Positions 1-9,142 of a stretch of DNA of 64,000 nucleotides are shown here, in pieces (positions within the stretch are counted from its first letter, which is position 1; each line of letters starts with the position of its first letter). The position numbers and the translations under genes are program-made. The stretch is from Leeuwenhoekiella nanhaiensis (lineage in GTDB: Bacteria > Bacteroidota > Bacteroidia > Flavobacteriales > Flavobacteriaceae): assembly GCF_002744755.1 (NCBI RefSeq), contig NZ_KZ319288.1:1-64000 (forward strand). The letters run 5' to 3'. Below the pieces are notes generated by a model, which searched no databases, had not been told where the DNA came from, and worked only from the letters and a program-made list of their open reading frames with translations.

Positions 1-30
1 CGGTCACAGGTTCGAATCCTGTCGCGATCA
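1..30 (+). tRNA. tRNA, 3' part only (isotype unknown)
   Basis: The window opens inside a tRNA. The T arm is visible: stem ACAGG/CCTGT around the loop TTCGAAT (about 6-22), followed by the 3' acceptor strand CGCGATC and discriminator A at 30. No CCA is encoded. The anticodon lies before the window, so the isotype cannot be read. Confidence 0.8.
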
Positions 31-41
31 CGTTTTAAAAC

Positions 42-79
42 AAAACCCTTGAGATTTAATCTGAAGGGTTTTTTGTTTT
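42..79 (+). terminator. Rho-independent terminator after the tRNA
   Basis: The stem AAAACCCTT (42-50) pairs with AAGGGTTTT (64-72) and is followed by a T-rich tract. It sits directly behind the tRNA 3' end. Confidence 0.75.
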
Positions 80-186
80 CACATATAAATATCTTCCTTC
101 GACTCTACTCAGTTTAAATTTTTAAGCATAACTCACTAATCCGAACATTCCCGGAATGAAATAAAATTTAGCGAGTTATTCAATTA

Positions 187-3100
187 ATGCTATATTTAAA
201 ATCTGAGGCACCATTTAGTATTATTTCGACAATAGTTATCGTGAAAAATTTCATTATTCTCTTATTTTACGGTTGTTTTCTTGTGCCCGTTATGGCACAG
301 AGCGATCTTGAATTCACCCAACTTTCGGCGGGAAATGTACCTACACAAAGCATTACCTACCGGGTAGAACAAGATAGTTTGGGCATTATCTGGGTAGCTA
401 CCGAAGAGGGTATTTTACGACACGACTCCAATAATTCAAAAATCTATAATACGTATAATGGTCTGCCAGAGTCGCTAAGCAACAGAAGTCAGAGCCTTTT
501 TATAGACCGTTCGGGTAATTTGTGGGCAGGGACTGATAAAGGTATTTGCTATTATAATAAGGACTTAGACCGGTTTGATGCGGTGGACCTTGAAGACGCT
601 ATCAATCCCGCGGTGGTTAAAGCCTTTGCCCAGACTGCAGAAGGTACAGTTTGGGTAGGCGCTTTTAACGGGGTCTGGGAAGTCAACCCAAAAACCCAAA
701 AACTTAAACAACATTTTGAGACCATAGGAGTACAGAGTCTCGTTGCGGTGGATAACACGCTTTTCATCGGTACAACATCAGGTCTGTTTAAAGCTACCGA
801 GGGAGGTAAAGTCACTACGGCATTCTCCGGTCTGAAAAATACCAGCATAACGTATACAGGTCTCCTGGATGGAAGACTTTACATTGGCAATCGTGCCGGT
901 GAACTTTATTCTGCGACAAGCGATCTAAATCGTCTTGAACTGACGGCTTTCAGCTGTCCCGGAAGGGTCAATATTACTGATGTTATCAAAGATTCTGATG
1001 GCAATTTTTATATAGCTACAGATGGGCTGGGAGTATTTTATACAAGTCCCAATTTTGAGATTTTGGCACAGTATAAAGATGATGATAACAATCCCAACTC
1101 CTTAAGCAGTAATGGGGTATATGATTTACTTCTGGGTGATCAGAATATTTTATGGATTGCCACCTACGGCGGTGGGGTGAATTATTACGATAGCAGTGCG
1201 CGCTCTTTCGATAAAATACGTCACCGCATCAACGATGCTAATAGTATCATTTCCAACTTTACCCGGGCTATCGCTCAGGATCAAAAGGGAAACTTATGGT
1301 TTGGAACCAAAAAAGGCCTGAGTATTTATAATGAGCAAAACCAAACCTGGAAACACATCAAAAAGCTTGGCAGTCAAACCAATCTTAATGCAGATATCGT
1401 TTTGGCTCTAGAACCCGACGGAAATTTTATGTGGGTGGGCACCTATAATGATGGTGCATATAAAGTAAATATTAATAGCTTACAAAGCACATCGTATAAT
1501 CCCACAATCAAGCCTGAAGTGGGAGTTGATAAGGTATACGCAATTTTAAAGACTAGAGATGGTTCCGTATGGTTTGGTGGAGTAGATGGTACACTTACCC
1601 AAATTAAAAATGACCGGGTTGCTAAAACATTACCTATACGCCAGATTAAAAATCTTGTTCAGGATCAGGAGGGTATGATTTTAGCTTCAGGGCGCAATGG
1701 TATATACCGTATTAATCCAGACACCTATGAGTTTACCTTAGTAGAAGCCATCAAACCAGATAAAAATACATTAGCCTACTCTACAGTAAATGCTGTACAA
1801 CCTTTTCAAGACCGGTATTATATAGCTACTAACGGAGCGGGTGTTCTCATTTACAACAGGGATACCGAAGAGGTAAAACGTTTAGATATCGGTAGCGGAT
1901 TACCTTCTGATATCGTGCAGGGTATTTTATTGGAAGACGAGCAAAACATCTGGGCAGGTACAGCAAATGGTCTGGCACATATAAAAATGAGCGAGACCGA
2001 TACGCTGATCAATGTTTATGATACCAACGACGGCCTGGCAGGTACAGAGTTTAATTATGGAAGCTTTGCCCGTTTTTCAGATGGAAGGTTTGCTTTTGGA
2101 GGAACCAGGGGAGTCAGTATTTTTGATCCTACGCGCATCGAGGCTAAAGATGCAGCACCAAAGATCGTTTTTACTGATTTTAAACTTTTCAATAAAAGCG
2201 TAACGCCGGGTGAAAAACCCCTGTTCAAACATATCAATGAGACGCATAAACTTATTCTGCCCCACACCGAAAACAGCATCGCCTTTGATTTTGCTGGCAT
2301 TTTACACAATGCTTCCAAAGTGAAGTACAGCTGGCGTCTTAAAGGTTTTGATGAAGAATGGACAGAGCCAGTCTCCATCACAACTGCGACCTACACCAAC
2401 CTTAACCCCGGGGATTATACGTTTGAGATAAAAGCAGCAAATAAGTTTGGTGAGTATGGCCCGGTACGTAAACTTGAGATTATAATTCTTTCACCCTGGT
2501 GGGCAACAACCGAGGCTTACATACTGTATGCCTTATTAGTCATAGGTTTGATCATACTTACCATACACATCACCCGTATTCTTGTTAATAAGCGCAATGC
2601 CGAAGAGCAAATTGCCTTCTTCAATAATATTACGCACGAAATAAAAACTCCACTTACCGTATTGCTTTCTTCTTTAGATTCGGTGTCTGCCGAAAGCGAT
2701 AGTGATAAAAAATCAAATAAACGGGTAAAAGCCACAGTTAAGCGCATCAACTCCCTGTTTGAACAAATGCTTAATTTTCACAAAGTCACTTCTCAGAATA
2801 GTGTCACAGAAAACATTGAAAAAATAAATCTGGTAAAATACTTTAATCGTTTGCAAAAGGATCTTGCTCCTTTACTTGAAGAACGAGATCTGCATATTGA
2901 GATTGAAAATAAATGGGGAAATGCGCCCTATTATCAGGACATAGAGGTTTTTAATAAAATTGTACTCAACCTGATCTCAAACGCGATTAAGTATTCTTTT
3001 GAAGGCGAAATTATTCAGGTAAAGCTTTCTCAGTTATATAATAATACACTTAAAGTGATAGTTGCCGATGAAGGAATGGGTATACCTCAGGATCAGCAAA

Positions 3101-4137
3101 AATTTATATTAAAGCGATATTATCGCGCACGTAATGTCATCAACAGTCAGCGTCCGGGTACCGGTTTGGGGTTGATTATGGTCAAAAAGCTAATTGATAA
3201 GCTGGATGGTAACATTAGTTTCGAAAGCCAAGAGAATAGAGGTACTACGTTCACCTTGATTTTAAAATCAAGAGAAGAATTGTTTGAAAAGCAGGAGCGC
3301 CTTCGCAGGGCTTTTGAAGAAAAGGAACCCAAGTACACTCTTGAACCCGAACTGATCAGTCAGTTTGCAGACAGTAAGATTCTGGTGGTGGAAGATAATG
3401 ACCAGTTACGCGATCTCATTGTAGAAAATCTTTCGCATTATTTTGATGTGCACGAGGCTATAAACGGCCAGGCCGGTTTTGATCTGGCGCAGGAGCTCTT
3501 CCCGGATTTGATCCTCACAGATTTAATAATGCCTGAAATGGATGGCCTTGAGTTTGCTAAAGCCGTAAAAGACGACATCAACCTCAATCACATCCCCGTA
3601 TTTATGATGACGGTGCTGCAAAACTCCACACAGAAACTTGAAAGTATTGAGAGTGGGGTTGCAGAGTATATTGAGAAGCCTTTAGATATGCAATTGCTTA
3701 AGGCCAAAATCATCAATGCACTCAAGTGGCAGAAAAAACTACGTGAGAAATACGTTCACGAAAGCGATAGTGAGTCGGCAGCTTTATTTAAGAATAAAAG
3801 CGATCAGGAATTTGTAAACAGCCTGGAAGCAACGGTGCTTGAAAATCTTGAAAACAATAACTTTTCGGTAAATGAACTTGCCCAGAATTTTGGAATGAGC
3901 CGTACGTCTTTATATATGAAGCTCAAAAACCTGGTTGACCTTTCTCCTCAGGATTTTATCATCCATACGCGACTCAAGCACGCCAAAACCTTACTCATTC
4001 GGGGAGATATCAGCATCAAGGAAGTTGCTTACAGCTCTGGTTTCTCAAACCCCAAATACTTCAGTACTTCCTTTAAAAAATTCTACGGAATGTCTCCCTC
4101 TAAATTTGTAAGCAGTCTTCAGGGGGATGCGTCGTAA
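187..4137 (+). CDS. Hybrid two-component system sensor/regulator (HTCS)
   Basis: One-protein sensor kinase and transcription factor of the type that controls PULs in Bacteroidota. Order: signal peptide ending at VMAQ (about residue 38), periplasmic two-component propeller repeats (about 45-690), Y_Y_Y domain (about 695-768), one membrane span (about 775-798), HisKA with phospho-acceptor His817 (THE), HATPase_c with N box, DEGMG and GTGLGL motifs, receiver domain with phospho-acceptor Asp1112 (TDLIMPEMDG) and the EKP lysine, and an AraC-type double helix-turn-helix (about 1215-1315). Known HTCS proteins bind an oligosaccharide in the periplasm and activate the adjacent susC operon. The ATG at 187 is used here, but an in-frame GTG at 241 would give a more compact signal peptide. 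It lies 211 bases before susC on the same strand. Confidence 0.95.
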   Translation: MLYLKSEAPFSIISTIVIVKNFIILLFYGCFLVPVMAQSDLEFTQLSAGNVPTQSITYRVEQDSLGIIWVATEEGILRHDSNNSKIYNTYNGLPESLSNRSQSLFIDRSGNLWAGTDKGICYYNKDLDRFDAVDLEDAINPAVVKAFAQTAEGTVWVGAFNGVWEVNPKTQKLKQHFETIGVQSLVAVDNTLFIGTTSGLFKATEGGKVTTAFSGLKNTSITYTGLLDGRLYIGNRAGELYSATSDLNRLELTAFSCPGRVNITDVIKDSDGNFYIATDGLGVFYTSPNFEILAQYKDDDNNPNSLSSNGVYDLLLGDQNILWIATYGGGVNYYDSSARSFDKIRHRINDANSIISNFTRAIAQDQKGNLWFGTKKGLSIYNEQNQTWKHIKKLGSQTNLNADIVLALEPDGNFMWVGTYNDGAYKVNINSLQSTSYNPTIKPEVGVDKVYAILKTRDGSVWFGGVDGTLTQIKNDRVAKTLPIRQIKNLVQDQEGMILASGRNGIYRINPDTYEFTLVEAIKPDKNTLAYSTVNAVQPFQDRYYIATNGAGVLIYNRDTEEVKRLDIGSGLPSDIVQGILLEDEQNIWAGTANGLAHIKMSETDTLINVYDTNDGLAGTEFNYGSFARFSDGRFAFGGTRGVSIFDPTRIEAKDAAPKIVFTDFKLFNKSVTPGEKPLFKHINETHKLILPHTENSIAFDFAGILHNASKVKYSWRLKGFDEEWTEPVSITTATYTNLNPGDYTFEIKAANKFGEYGPVRKLEIIILSPWWATTEAYILYALLVIGLIILTIHITRILVNKRNAEEQIAFFNNITHEIKTPLTVLLSSLDSVSAESDSDKKSNKRVKATVKRINSLFEQMLNFHKVTSQNSVTENIEKINLVKYFNRLQKDLAPLLEERDLHIEIENKWGNAPYYQDIEVFNKIVLNLISNAIKYSFEGEIIQVKLSQLYNNTLKVIVADEGMGIPQDQQKFILKRYYRARNVINSQRPGTGLGLIMVKKLIDKLDGNISFESQENRGTTFTLILKSREELFEKQERLRRAFEEKEPKYTLEPELISQFADSKILVVEDNDQLRDLIVENLSHYFDVHEAINGQAGFDLAQELFPDLILTDLIMPEMDGLEFAKAVKDDINLNHIPVFMMTVLQNSTQKLESIESGVAEYIEKPLDMQLLKAKIINALKWQKKLREKYVHESDSESAALFKNKSDQEFVNSLEATVLENLENNNFSVNELAQNFGMSRTSLYMKLKNLVDLSPQDFIIHTRLKHAKTLLIRGDISIKEVAYSSGFSNPKYFSTSFKKFYGMSPSKFVSSLQGDAS

Positions 4138-4204
4138 TCTATTTTTCAGCTGAGAAAACGGAGCGTTAACACTACTTTTTGGGTTTGTTTCGGGGTTCAA
4201 TTTC

Positions 4205-4269
4205 CGTCAAAACGGACTTTTTACTGCTGTTTTAACCCTGCCTATGCCTTATAAATACTGGTTTTGACG
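4205..4269. promoter_or_regulatory. 9-bp inverted repeat upstream of susC, possible HTCS operator
   Basis: CGTCAAAAC (4205-4213) is repeated exactly as its reverse complement GTTTTGACG (4261-4269). The copies are 56 bases apart, about five helical turns, and end 80 bases before the susC start. A related CAAAACGAAC lies at 24543 in the gap before the second operon segment. Binding by the HTCS AraC domain is inference from position. Confidence 0.35.
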
Positions 4270-4348
4270 ATAAGTATACCTTTTATGATGCTGAGCAAAA
4301 CACGAAAACGTTATATCTGTGTAGTTTAGCATAAATGTTAATTCCATT

Positions 4349-7300
4349 ATGAAACACTTCAACAAACTCACACTGCTTTTTATGTTGTTGCCGCTGAGCA
4401 TCTGGGCGCAACAGACCATAACAGGAAAAGTTACCGATAGGTCGGGACTTCCGCTTCCCGGAGCTTCGGTTTTGGTAGAAGGTACTACAAACGGTTCTGT
4501 TACTGACTTTGACGGACTTTATACGATTAACGTAAAGACAGAGGGAGCAACTCTGGTTTTTAGCTATGTGGGTTTTGAAACTCAATATATTGATCTGGAA
4601 GACCAGACCGAAGTCAATGTGGCCCTTGATGAAGCCAGCGAGGTGCTTGATCAGATTGTACTTATAGGTTATGGTGCTGTAGAGCGGGAAGACCTGACCG
4701 GTTCGGTAGCAACAGTAGACCCTAAAGAAGACGCCGTTGCCCAAAACCAAAGTGTAGAACAATTACTACAGGGTAGAGCACCCGGGGTTGTCGTTTCGGC
4801 AAATGGTTTTGAGCCTGGATCTCCATCGAGTATTCGTATACGAGGTTTGAACTCCCTTACCAGTAATACCGAACCACTCTACGTTATTGACGGGGTTATT
4901 GTTGACTCGGCCACTGAGGATACGAACGACCCGCTTTCAGGAGGAAACAGCTATTTAGCCCCGCAGGGAGGTATTTCGGGAATTAACCCAAGAGATATTG
5001 AAAGCATTGAAATTCTTAAAGATGCTTCAGCAACCGCCATTTATGGATCACGTGGTGCAAATGGGGTTATAATTATCACTACGAAAAGCGGTAAAAAAGG
5101 AAAAACTAAATTCAATTATACAACTACAACCCGGCTGGGGAGCATTACCAATAATATTGATGTTCTTAAAACGGATGACTATATCAATTATATTAACGAG
5201 TCACGCGCCAACCGCGAATTCGAACCTACCTTTTATCAATATCCTAACGGAAGTATTGCCCTATATACACAAAGTGAAGAGTTTATGATTCAAAACTCAG
5301 ATACTATTACCCGCTTAGAACCTGTAGACTGGAGTAAGGACACGTATCGCACCGCCGTTACCACTACGCATCGTATGGCGGTTTCCGGGGGGTCTGATTT
5401 ATCTGACTATTACATTTCAGGAGGTTTTATAAACAGCCAGGGTCTTATACCCAATACCTATGCGAAAAGTGTAGACTTTAACTCCAAATTCAACTTTGAC
5501 CTTACCGATAAACTTAAAATGAACCTTAAACTGGCTGCAGAGCATGCAAACAACTCAGCTTCTAAGGGTACTGAAAACCTGGGGTCTACCAATAATAGTT
5601 TGGTACGTCAAATCATTAGTGGTGCGCCCTTGCTTGACTTCAATGAAGATGATGCCGCGACCACTGAACTTGAAGAAACCGTAGACGGTCCGCGAGCCTG
5701 GATTACAGATTATGATGACCTTTCTAAAGAAACCCGTTTGCTGGCTTCTATGTCTTTACAATACGAGATTTCAGATGTATTTGATTATAAAGTTCAATTT
5801 GGTGGGGACTATCGTACAAAAGAACGTAAGGTCTGGTATGGAACCGGTTTGCGAAGGGGAGAGCAGTCTAACGGAGAAGCAGGTATTGCTACATTAAATC
5901 GTTTCCGCTATAACCTCGATAATACCCTGATGTTTAAAAAGCGATTCAATAAGAACCACCGTATCAACGGTACCGTTGGGGTAGTTCTAGATCAGCGTGA
6001 TATACAACAACAATCCAATCAGGCTGCAAATTTTGCCAATAAGGATTTACGGGCAGACGGTATTTCCTTCGGAAGCGTACAACAACCGGTATTCTTCAAC
6101 AAAGAAGGAGAGTCAATTGTTTCCTTCCTGGGCCGTTTAAACTACACCCTGATGAATAAATACCTGTTTACAGGTACGTTTAGGGCAGACGGAAGTAGTA
6201 AATTTGCTCCCGGTAATCGCTGGGGTTACTTTCCGGCTTTTGGCTTTGCCTGGAAAATGCAGAATGAAAAATTTCTGCGTAAATCAGAAACCATCTCAAA
6301 TCTTAAACTGCGTCTGGGTTGGGGGCTTACCGGTAATCAGGGTATTCCCAATTATCAAACTATCGTACCTTTTAATAATACCGAAGTACCTTATTCTGAT
6401 GCGCAGGGTGGTGCCCTCGTGGGTATAACGCCTACCAGTCTTGCCAATCCTGATTTGACATGGGAAACAACTAGTCAATACAATGCTGGTTTAGACTTTG
6501 GTTTTAAGGAAGACCGCTTTCAGGGAACCATAGATGTATATTACAAGCGTATTTATGATTTGCTACTGCGTGTACAGCTTCCGGGATCTGCAGCATTCCC
6601 AACCTACTATGCCAATCAGGGCGAACTCTTCAACAAAGGGATTGAGTTTGGCTTTTCGGGAGATATTATTGATGGAAAGGATTTTCAGTGGAATGTGTAT
6701 GGAAACATCGCTTTTAACCGAAACCGGGTAGGTGAACTGGGTATTCAGCCTTCTACGTTTGGAAACCAAACCTACAGTGCCTTTCTGGGGAATCAGGTGT
6801 CTGGTGGAAACTTCTTCAAAGTCCCTGCAAACATTTTTATTGAAGGTGAAGCGCCCGGATTATTTTACGGTTTTGAAACCAATGGCATTATTAGTAGTGT
6901 GACTGAGCTGGCGCAGGCACCCCAATTTAGAGGAAACGACCCGCAACTGGGTGATGTGTTTTTAGTAGATAAGGATGGAGACGGAAATATTACAGATCGC
7001 GATTTGACCATCATTGGTGACCCTAACCCTGATTTTAATTATGGCTTTGGATCGGGCTTTACCTACAAAGACTTATCTCTTAATTTCTTTTTCAACGGGG
7101 TTTACGGTAATGAGATCGCAAACGGAAACCTGCTGCGTGAAGCCTATGCAGATAACAGCAATAACAATGTACGTCGTGAAGCTTATTTTGACGCCTGGCG
7201 CGAGACCAATGCCGACGGGGCTTATCCTAGAGTGGGTTATGACTTGGCAGCAGATACCGGTTTTACAGATCGTATTGTAGAAGATGGAAGCTTCCTAAGA

Positions 7301-7525
7301 CTGAGTTACATTACTCTGGGCTATCAGGTACCGGTGAAGGAAACCTCCATTTTTGACAGCGCTTACCTGTCTGTTTCCGGGCAAAACCTCCTGTTGTTTA
7401 CCAAATACAGTGGTTTCGATCCGGAAGTTAACAGCTACTCTTTTGACCCCGGTCGTGTGGGAATCGATTATAACTCCTTCCCCAACCAGCGCTCTTATTC
7501 GGTATCTCTAAACCTAACTTTTTAG
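4349..7525 (+). CDS. SusC-family TonB-dependent outer-membrane transporter
   Basis: Imports large oligosaccharides through the outer membrane using TonB energy, with the SusD lipoprotein encoded next as its lid. At 1058 residues it has the usual SusC length. Visible parts are a signal peptide ending at IWAQ (about 21), an N-terminal carboxypeptidase-regulatory-like domain (about 22-105, ITGKVTD and GLPLPGASV), a plug domain (about 112-245, with LLQGRAPGV, SIRIRGLNS and EPLYVIDG), and a beta-barrel closing with a C-terminal aromatic residue (SLNLTF). The SusC-specific LLQGRAPGV and YGSRGANGVIIITT motifs separate it from siderophore receptors. It is the first gene of a long plus-strand operon; susD starts within a few bases. 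Confidence 0.95.
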   Translation: MKHFNKLTLLFMLLPLSIWAQQTITGKVTDRSGLPLPGASVLVEGTTNGSVTDFDGLYTINVKTEGATLVFSYVGFETQYIDLEDQTEVNVALDEASEVLDQIVLIGYGAVEREDLTGSVATVDPKEDAVAQNQSVEQLLQGRAPGVVVSANGFEPGSPSSIRIRGLNSLTSNTEPLYVIDGVIVDSATEDTNDPLSGGNSYLAPQGGISGINPRDIESIEILKDASATAIYGSRGANGVIIITTKSGKKGKTKFNYTTTTRLGSITNNIDVLKTDDYINYINESRANREFEPTFYQYPNGSIALYTQSEEFMIQNSDTITRLEPVDWSKDTYRTAVTTTHRMAVSGGSDLSDYYISGGFINSQGLIPNTYAKSVDFNSKFNFDLTDKLKMNLKLAAEHANNSASKGTENLGSTNNSLVRQIISGAPLLDFNEDDAATTELEETVDGPRAWITDYDDLSKETRLLASMSLQYEISDVFDYKVQFGGDYRTKERKVWYGTGLRRGEQSNGEAGIATLNRFRYNLDNTLMFKKRFNKNHRINGTVGVVLDQRDIQQQSNQAANFANKDLRADGISFGSVQQPVFFNKEGESIVSFLGRLNYTLMNKYLFTGTFRADGSSKFAPGNRWGYFPAFGFAWKMQNEKFLRKSETISNLKLRLGWGLTGNQGIPNYQTIVPFNNTEVPYSDAQGGALVGITPTSLANPDLTWETTSQYNAGLDFGFKEDRFQGTIDVYYKRIYDLLLRVQLPGSAAFPTYYANQGELFNKGIEFGFSGDIIDGKDFQWNVYGNIAFNRNRVGELGIQPSTFGNQTYSAFLGNQVSGGNFFKVPANIFIEGEAPGLFYGFETNGIISSVTELAQAPQFRGNDPQLGDVFLVDKDGDGNITDRDLTIIGDPNPDFNYGFGSGFTYKDLSLNFFFNGVYGNEIANGNLLREAYADNSNNNVRREAYFDAWRETNADGAYPRVGYDLAADTGFTDRIVEDGSFLRLSYITLGYQVPVKETSIFDSAYLSVSGQNLLLFTKYSGFDPEVNSYSFDPGRVGIDYNSFPNQRSYSVSLNLTF

Positions 7526-7568
7526 AGCTATGAAAACGACAAGACAACATCATTATAAAATATCAGCA

Positions 7569-9119
7569 ATGAAAAATTTACTAGTATACAGTTTAATGCT
7601 TGGCCTGTTTGTTTTAACCGGCTGTGAGCAAACGCTAGATGAAGAACTGCAAACCGGCTACAGCGAGGAGCAGGTATTTTCCAGTGAAGAAGGACTGGAA
7701 TCAGCTTTAAATGGACTTTATGTGAGCTACTCTGGCGGAGCCTATCACGGATCTGCCTACCACGGCCTGCTTGCCCCAATTTCAGGAAAATTCTATTCCA
7801 ATCAGGGAGCCAGTGAAGATGCCACATCCCTTAATTGTACGCCTATTAATACTTGGTTGACCCGTTTATGGCCTTCGATGTACGAGACCATTAATATTGC
7901 AAATCTAATTATCAGCAATATTGAAGGAGCTCCTGAAGATGCATTTACTAACGGAGATTCAGTCTTAGGTCAGGCTTACTTTATACGTGCTGCGGTTTAT
8001 TTTGATATGGTTCGCTTGTTTGGAGGCGTTCCTATTCGTACCGAAAGTGTCAATAAGGAAACCCTATACCTTCCACGTAATACCAAACAGGAAGTTTACG
8101 ATTTAATTATTGCAGATTTTAATAGAGCTAAAGAGTTACTGGGAGAACCCGGAGAGGTTACTCCTGGAAGACCGGCAAAATATGCAGCTAATATGTTTTT
8201 GGCTAAAGTTTATATGACTCTGGCCGGAGAAGATAGAGGCAACCCATCCCTTTGGCAGAACGCATACGATGAGGCTATAGTGGTGCTCGATAAATACAGT
8301 CTTACACCCACTTTTGCAGAGCTCTTTGATCCCGGAAACGAGAATACATCAGAGTCTATATTTGAAATTCAGTACGGGCAGAATGGCGCAATTCGAAATT
8401 CTGATGTGGTGCGTTTTTACACACCTCAACAGAGTTTATTTGCACCACCGGAGCAAACTACATTTGGACGTGTAAAACCCAATAAAGAAGTATTTGACAG
8501 TCACATCAATCAGTATCCCGGCGACCCGCGTATCGATGCGACGTTTATTTACAATTCGTATGACCGCCTGCGCGGTGGCAGAATTCAGCCTCAGGATCTT
8601 TACCCGGTACAATTACGCGGTAATTTTGGCTATGCCTTTCTTAGAAAGTATCTCGACCCCACCTATAACGGTACCACCACAAGCCGAAATATGCTAAAGC
8701 TGCGTTATGCTGACCTGTTACTGATGCTGGCTGAGATTGAAAACGAACTTAACGGTCCCGCTAATGCCTATCAATACGTAAATCAAGTGCTGGCCCGTGC
8801 CCGCAATACGGCAGATGGGACTGCAGATCAGCCGGCTGACTTTGCCGGGCTTTCTCAGGACGAGTTTAGAACGCGTATTCTTAAAGAGCGTCAATACGAA
8901 TTGCTGGGGGAAGGTCACGAGTGGTATGATACCCGAAGAAGAGGCTACGAGTATTTTCTGGAAGAAGTGGTTGAAGAACATAACACCCATCCCACATTTG
9001 ATGATCGAACAGATTATGTCTATCCGGTAAGTGTAAAAAATATGCTTTTACCCATTCCTTCTGATGAATTGGCAGCAAACCGCGAATTGAGTCCGGCAGA
9101 TCAAAATCCCGGTTACTAA
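7569..9119 (+). CDS. SusD/RagB-family glycan-binding outer-membrane lipoprotein
   Basis: Surface lipoprotein that captures glycan and closes over the SusC barrel. The ATG at 7569 was chosen because it gives a short lipoprotein signal (MKNLLVYSLMLGLF, lipobox LTGC, lipidated Cys at residue 19). An in-frame ATG at 7530 would add 13 polar residues. Family features include an N-terminal region rich in helices of TPR type (QAYFIRAAVYFDMVRLFGGVP), the central KYAANMFLAKVYM helix, and the C-terminal LRYADLLLMLAE and KERQYELLGEGHEWYDTRR blocks. Full length for the family. Its ligand is the PUL substrate, which cannot be read from the sequence. Confidence 0.93.
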   Translation: MKNLLVYSLMLGLFVLTGCEQTLDEELQTGYSEEQVFSSEEGLESALNGLYVSYSGGAYHGSAYHGLLAPISGKFYSNQGASEDATSLNCTPINTWLTRLWPSMYETINIANLIISNIEGAPEDAFTNGDSVLGQAYFIRAAVYFDMVRLFGGVPIRTESVNKETLYLPRNTKQEVYDLIIADFNRAKELLGEPGEVTPGRPAKYAANMFLAKVYMTLAGEDRGNPSLWQNAYDEAIVVLDKYSLTPTFAELFDPGNENTSESIFEIQYGQNGAIRNSDVVRFYTPQQSLFAPPEQTTFGRVKPNKEVFDSHINQYPGDPRIDATFIYNSYDRLRGGRIQPQDLYPVQLRGNFGYAFLRKYLDPTYNGTTTSRNMLKLRYADLLLMLAEIENELNGPANAYQYVNQVLARARNTADGTADQPADFAGLSQDEFRTRILKERQYELLGEGHEWYDTRRRGYEYFLEEVVEEHNTHPTFDDRTDYVYPVSVKNMLLPIPSDELAANRELSPADQNPGY

Positions 9120-9142
9120 AAACACCCGAATAAAAATTAACG

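Noticed and set aside
4283-4762. Minus-strand ORF of 159 residues inside susC
   Set aside because: It is antisense to the well-supported start of susC, has no family pattern, and its composition follows the other strand.
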